Below, piece after piece: positions 5,354 through 9,222 of a DNA stretch of 9,222 bases. The position numbers were made by a program, and so were the translations under genes. The DNA is taken from positions 1-9,222 of the forward strand of contig DAHVAB010000073.1 of the NCBI GenBank assembly GCA_027314825.1. Reading direction: 5' to 3'. Origin of the DNA: Solirubrobacterales bacterium. Its GTDB lineage: Bacteria > Actinomycetota > Thermoleophilia > Solirubrobacterales > Solirubrobacteraceae. How positions within the stretch are numbered: the first letter of the stretch is position 1; each line of letters begins with the position of its first letter. The notes beneath the pieces were generated by a model. It saw only the letters and a program-made list of their open reading frames with translations, did no database searches and was not told where the DNA came from.

Positions 5354-7882
5354 CTACCCTCCGCGCGCCGCGTCGAGCAGCACCCGCCGCTCCGCGGCCG
5401 CCACCAGCGCGCGGGTACGGTCGATCACGTCGATGTTCACCGAGATCGCGTCGATTCCCGCTCTCACCAGCAGCTCCGCATACTCCGGATGCACCGATGG
5501 AGCCTGGCCGCAGATCGAGGTGCTCAATCCGAGGCTCCGAGCGAGCGGGATCAGCTGCTTCAGATAGGCGGTGACCGCCCCGTCGCGCTCGTCGAAGGTC
5601 GCGGCCAGCGCCGGATTGTCACGATCGGCGCCGAGCAGCAGCTGGGTGAGATCATTGGATCCGATCGAGATCCCGGCGACGCCCAGCTCGGCGTAGGCGG
5701 GCAGGTTGAACAGCACCGATGGCACCTCGGCCATCACCCACAGCTCGAACCCGCCCCTCTCGGTCAGGCCGGAGCGGGCGATCAGCTCGCGACAGCGGCG
5801 AAGCTCCGGGACGGTCCGCACGAACGGCAGCATCACGTGCAGGTTCGTGAGCCCCGCATCCCAGACGCGGGCGACCGCCTCCAGCTCCAGGGCGAAGACG
5901 TCCGGCTCGCGGGTGTATCGCAGGGCGCCCCGATATCCGATCATGGGGTTTGACTCCTGCGGCTCGAACCGCTCCCCGCCGGTCAGTCCCGAGAACTCGT
6001 TGGTGCGAAAGTCGATCGTCCTGTAGGTGACGGGTCGCGGCTGAAAGCCGGCCGCGAAGATCTCCAGGTTGCGCGCCATCCGATCGACCAGCTCCTCGCC
6101 CCGCCCCCGCTCCATCAGCGAGCGCGGATGCTCGCCCTCCAGCGCCTCCAGCACCATCAGCTCCGCCCGCAGCAGCCCGACCCCGTCGACCGCCATCCCC
6201 CTCACCCGCTCCACCTGCGATGGCTCGGAAAGGTTGACCAGCACACGCGTGCCCGTGATCTCCCCCCGCGCCGGCGCGGATTGGATGGTGAGGGCCGGCC
6301 CTGCCGGGCCGGCCTGCGCGGGTCGCGTGGTGGCGGAGACGGCGCCGTCCGGCGAGGGGCCGCCGCCGCCCGGCACGCCCCGTGCACCCTCCAGCACGAC
6401 GCCGCGTGTCGCATCCACGGTGACGATCTCACCGTCACGCAGCCTGCTCGTCGCCTCGCCCGTCCCCACCACCGCCGGTATGCCCAGCTCGCGGGAGACG
6501 ATCGCCGCATGACATGTCATCCCCCCGGAGTCGGTGACGATCGCGGCCGCGCGCCGCATCAGCGGCAGCCAGTCGGGAGCCGTCATATGCGTAACGAGCA
6601 CGTCTCCATCCCTCAATCGCTCGGCTTCCTGCAGAGAGGAAAGGATTCGTGCCGGCCCGGACGCGCCACCCGGCGCGCCGCCGAGGCCGCGCAGCAGGGG
6701 ATTCACATCCTCCCCTGCTGGTGCAACCAGCGACCCGCGGCCGGCAGGCATATCAATATCCTCACCCATCGCGGCTGCGGCGGAGGGGGCGCCCCGCTCG
6801 TGCAGCGTCGTTATCGGACGGCTCTGCAGCATCCACAGGCGGCCATCCGGATCGAAGGCCCACTCGGTGTCCTGGGGGGAGCCGTAGTGCTGCTCGATCC
6901 GCACGCCCAGGCCGGCGACGGCGACCGCCTCCTGGTCTGTCAGGGATGGCTGCAGTGCCTCGGCGTCAGTGAGTGGGCGGCGGGCGGTGCCGCCGTCAAT
7001 GCTCGGCTCGATCGCGAGCTCCTTATGGTGAACCTCGCGACGGCGGATCGCGAGGGTGCTCTTCTCGATCACCCAGCGGTCGGGCGAGACCGATCCGGAG
7101 ACGACCGCCTCTCCGAGGCCGAACGAGCCCTCGATCACCAGCTCACCACGATCTCCGGTCGCGGGATTGACGGTGAACATCACCCCCGACCTGGTCGACG
7201 CCACCTGCAGCTGCACCACCACCGCGATGTCGATCTCCGCCTGCGGCAGGCCGTTCGCGCCCCGGTAGTAGACGGTCCTGGTGCCGAACAGCGAACGCCA
7301 GCAGGCGCGCACCGCGTCGAGCACGGCCTCCGAGCCAGTCACGTTCAAGAACGTCTCGTTCATCCCGGCGAACGACGCCTCCGCGGTATCCTCGGCCGTC
7401 GCCGACGAGCGCACAGAGACCGCGCTTGGCGGCCCCTGGCCGCCGGCCAGGCCTTCGTAGGCGACACTGACGGCTCGTCGCACCGACTCCGGCACCGGCG
7501 CCTCGTCGATCAGCGCGCGCGCGGCCGCACTGGCAACCTGCAGCGCGGCTGTATCCTCGAAGTCAACGCCGCTCAGGCGCTCCGAGATCCGCTCGCGCAG
7601 GCGGCTATGCTCGCAGAGCTCCGCGTATGCGGGCGCGCCGATCACGAACCCGTCCGGGACCGGCAGGCCGGCCGCTCGCAGCTCGCCGAGGTTCGCGCCC
7701 TTGCCGCCCGCATAGTCCGTGTCGCCGCGACGCAGGCGCGAGAAGGGGCGCACGAGCTCCAACGTGCCGGGGGCGGGAGCCGGCTGCGAGCGGTGCTGGG
7801 AGGGCGGCGGCATCGCGCCGGACGGCGTGGAGGGCTGGGAGGGCGGCGGCATCGCGCCGCTGGGCGGCCCCTCAGCTGACAT
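5354..7882 (-). CDS. ppsA: Phosphoenolpyruvate synthase (pyruvate, water dikinase)
   Basis: An 842-residue cytoplasmic enzyme converting pyruvate, ATP and water to PEP, AMP and phosphate. Domains: N-terminal ATP-grasp-like domain (about 45-360) with YAGGKGANLGEL (57-68, K61) and RSSATAEDTAEASFAGMNET (158-177); phosphohistidine swivelling domain with SGGMTCHAAIVSRELGIPAV, catalytic H458; and the PEP/pyruvate-binding barrel (about 540-835) with GISIGSNDLTQ (737-747) and SICGQAPS with the acid-base C791. A Gly/Pro-rich linker of about 40 residues separates the last two domains. The first about 42 residues are a Pro/Ser/Met-rich extension containing a 13-residue repeat, absent from typical enzymes near 790 residues. 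ATG 7882 is preferred with AGGCGAG upstream; TTG 7900 and internal ATGs at 7852 and 7813 are alternatives. It permits gluconeogenic flow from pyruvate. Convergent with hsp20, divergent from the CoA-transferase gene. Confidence 0.95.
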   Translation of the reverse strand: MSAEGPPSGAMPPPSQPSTPSGAMPPPSQHRSQPAPAPGTLELVRPFSRLRRGDTDYAGGKGANLGELRAAGLPVPDGFVIGAPAYAELCEHSRLRERISERLSGVDFEDTAALQVASAAARALIDEAPVPESVRRAVSVAYEGLAGGQGPPSAVSVRSSATAEDTAEASFAGMNETFLNVTGSEAVLDAVRACWRSLFGTRTVYYRGANGLPQAEIDIAVVVQLQVASTRSGVMFTVNPATGDRGELVIEGSFGLGEAVVSGSVSPDRWVIEKSTLAIRRREVHHKELAIEPSIDGGTARRPLTDAEALQPSLTDQEAVAVAGLGVRIEQHYGSPQDTEWAFDPDGRLWMLQSRPITTLHERGAPSAAAAMGEDIDMPAGRGSLVAPAGEDVNPLLRGLGGAPGGASGPARILSSLQEAERLRDGDVLVTHMTAPDWLPLMRRAAAIVTDSGGMTCHAAIVSRELGIPAVVGTGEATSRLRDGEIVTVDATRGVVLEGARGVPGGGGPSPDGAVSATTRPAQAGPAGPALTIQSAPARGEITGTRVLVNLSEPSQVERVRGMAVDGVGLLRAELMVLEALEGEHPRSLMERGRGEELVDRMARNLEIFAAGFQPRPVTYRTIDFRTNEFSGLTGGERFEPQESNPMIGYRGALRYTREPDVFALELEAVARVWDAGLTNLHVMLPFVRTVPELRRCRELIARSGLTERGGFELWVMAEVPSVLFNLPAYAELGVAGISIGSNDLTQLLLGADRDNPALAATFDERDGAVTAYLKQLIPLARSLGLSTSICGQAPSVHPEYAELLVRAGIDAISVNIDVIDRTRALVAAAERRVLLDAARGG
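7795..7859. repeat. 26-bp direct repeat within the ppsA 5' end
   Basis: Two identical 26-bp copies (7795-7820 and 7834-7859), offset 39 bp, encode SGAMPPPSQ twice in the N-terminal extension of PEP synthase. The 39-bp period equals 13 codons, so the frame is kept. Each copy contains an in-frame ATG, giving possible internal starts at 7852 and 7813. Confidence 0.9.
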
Positions 7883-7997
7883 TGCTCGCCTGCTCGGCAA
7901 GATCCCGCGCGTCGCGCTTCACAGTCTCCAGTGTCTCGGGGGCACGCCTTCCAAACCACCGCCCATCGCACTGAACGCAGCTCCGTAGTTCTCACTC

Positions 7998-9222
7998 ATG
8001 ACTGCGCCGCCGCGGGGCCATACCGTGGCCGGCATGCGGATCGTCTCCGAGGAGGAGCTCGCCCGGACCTTCGAAGCGCTGCCGGTACTGGAGCCGCGGC
8101 TGATCGCCAGCGGCAACCTCGCCACGCCCTGGACGCTGCTGCAGATCGCCTCGCGCACGCTCGAGCGCAGCCGGCTGTTCATGTTAAACGCCCAGGGGCC
8201 GCTGCCCGCCCATGAGGGGACGATCTTCGAGACCCCGTTCGTCGGCCCCGGGATGCGCGACGCCGGCGATCGTCTCGACTACCTGCCGATGCGCCTCTCG
8301 CTCGTTCCCCGCCTGTTCGCGACCCTGCGACCGCCCGACATCGTGCTGCTGCACGCCTCCACGCCGCGGAAGGGGATGATCTCGCTGGGCATCGAGGTCA
8401 ACGTGATGGTCGCCGCCGTCGAACGGGTGCGTGCCCGCGGGGGGCTGGTGATCGCCCAGCTCAACCCGAAGATGCCCTACACCCTCGGCGACGGCGAGCT
8501 GCGCGAGGAGCTGATCGACCTTGCGATCTCCGTGGATGAGCCGCTGTCAACGCCACCGCCGGCGCCACCCCACGAGCACGCCGAGATGATCGGAGAGACG
8601 ATCGCCGGCATGGTCGGCGACGGCGCCACCCTCCAGCTCGGGATCGGCCAGGTGCCGGATGCCACGCTGCGCGAGCTCGCCGACCGGCGCGGTCTTGCGA
8701 TCTTCTCGGAGATGATCAGCGACGGGGTGATGGAGCTCCACCACCGTGGCGCGATCGACGAGTCCCGCCCGATCGTCTGCTCGTTCATGTTCGGCTCCGA
8801 GGAGCTTTACCACTGGGTCGACTCGAACCCGCTGATCCGTATGACCCGCACCGAGACGAGCAACGACCCGACCCGGATCGCGGCCCGCCCGGCGATGGTC
8901 TCGGTCAACGCCGCGATGCAGGTCGACCTCTTCGATCAGGCCGGAGCCAGCCATATCGACGGGCGCGTCTACTCCGGCTTCGGCGGGCAGCCCGACTTCG
9001 TCACCGGCGCCCTGCGCTCGCCGGGCGGGCAGGCGATCATCGCGCTGCGATCCTGGCACGAGCGCAGCGGCTCCTCCACGATCGTGCCGCTCCTGCACGG
9101 GCCGGCCACCTCCTTCCAGCACTCGGCGATCGTCACCGAGCATGACCAGAGCCTCTTCAGCAACCCATGGATGGGACCGCGCCGTTGGGAACCTCCGTTG
9201 GACCTCGAACCTGAAAAGATAG
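7998..9222 (+). CDS. Acetyl-CoA hydrolase/transferase family protein, 3' end lost or cut
   Basis: A family-I CoA-transferase-like protein (acetyl-CoA hydrolase, 4-hydroxybutyrate or succinate CoA-transferase relatives) that moves CoA between acyl groups or hydrolyses acyl-CoA. 408 codons are visible. Landmarks: FMLNAQGPLP (61-70), NPKMPYTLGDGEL (156-168), LGIGQVPDATLRELA (214-228), FSEMISDGVMEL (236-247) with E238 as candidate catalytic Glu, YSGFGGQPDFVTGALRSPGG (325-344) and SFQHSAIVTEH (372-382). Family members continue TE-Y/H-G and end roughly 40 residues later; here unrelated sequence begins after H382 and no in-frame stop occurs before 9222. Start: ATG 7998 or the in-frame ATG 8034 (MRIVSEEELAR), which matches the usual N-terminus better; neither has a clear Shine-Dalgarno, so 7998 is provisional and a leaderless message is possible. 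Substrate cannot be told from sequence. Divergent from ppsA. Confidence 0.88.
   Translation, partial: MTAPPRGHTVAGMRIVSEEELARTFEALPVLEPRLIASGNLATPWTLLQIASRTLERSRLFMLNAQGPLPAHEGTIFETPFVGPGMRDAGDRLDYLPMRLSLVPRLFATLRPPDIVLLHASTPRKGMISLGIEVNVMVAAVERVRARGGLVIAQLNPKMPYTLGDGELREELIDLAISVDEPLSTPPPAPPHEHAEMIGETIAGMVGDGATLQLGIGQVPDATLRELADRRGLAIFSEMISDGVMELHHRGAIDESRPIVCSFMFGSEELYHWVDSNPLIRMTRTETSNDPTRIAARPAMVSVNAAMQVDLFDQAGASHIDGRVYSGFGGQPDFVTGALRSPGGQAIIALRSWHERSGSSTIVPLLHGPATSFQHSAIVTEHDQSLFSNPWMGPRRWEPPLDLEPEKI
9144..9222. other. Unexplained sequence replacing the CoA-transferase C-terminus
   Basis: From about 9144 the translation stops resembling the CoA-transferase family, and base composition falls to about 57% G+C against about 70% before it. 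In the transferase frame it reads DQSLFSNPWMGPRRW onward without a stop. In the frame starting ATG 9142 it reads 26 codons to a TAG that coincides with the last three bases of the window. It could be the end of an inserted element, a genomic rearrangement or an assembly artefact at a sequence end. I recognise no transposase or terminal repeat. Confidence 0.5.

Noticed and set aside
6128..7879. Long plus-strand open frame of 583 codons opposite ppsA
   Set aside because: Fully antisense to a PEP synthase with intact catalytic motifs; the peptide is His/Arg-rich and shows no domain.

Overview
The window is about 70% G+C and densely coding, with strong G/C bias at third codon positions, GTG starts next to ATG starts, and families typical of aerobic soil bacteria. 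This suggests a high-GC Actinomycetota, possibly a Thermoleophilia-type lineage. That placement is an impression from composition and from the divergent cytochrome b operon, not a proof. There are no rRNA, tRNA or CRISPR sequences and no recognisable transposase.

Layout. (1) 1-639, minus strand: N-terminal part of a phosphoketolase, cut by the window edge. (2) 640-890: a divergent control region with a 24-bp tandem duplication and an inverted repeat. (3) 891-2493, plus strand: a two-gene operon of a tandem-domain universal stress protein and a NarL/LuxR-type response regulator with no partner kinase in view. (4) 2477-4574, minus strand: a tightly packed three-gene membrane operon, transcribed as a small one-helix protein, then a cytochrome b6-like diheme protein, then a membrane protein with a large central domain of unknown function. 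It converges on and overlaps the response regulator. (5) 4575-4811: a divergent control region with a hairpin and four 25-bp tandem repeats. (6) 4812-5267, plus strand: an Hsp20 small heat-shock protein. (7) 5302-5350: a strong hairpin between convergent genes. (8) 5354-7882, minus strand: phosphoenolpyruvate synthase with a repeat-bearing, proline-rich N-terminal extension. (9) 7998-9222, plus strand: an acetyl-CoA hydrolase/transferase family protein whose sequence departs from the family about 80 bases before the window ends.

Taken together these genes resemble an energy-limitation or low-oxygen survival island: a stress-response pair (USP and Hsp20), a transcription factor of the same broad class as DosR/DevR, a quinone-linked cytochrome b module, and enzymes that redirect carbon around pyruvate, PEP, acetyl phosphate and acetyl-CoA. 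That grouping is inference from gene identity and proximity. The cytochrome operon is the least conventional part: no Rieske protein, no cytochrome c and no PEWY motif are visible, and one subunit carries about 200 residues I cannot assign.
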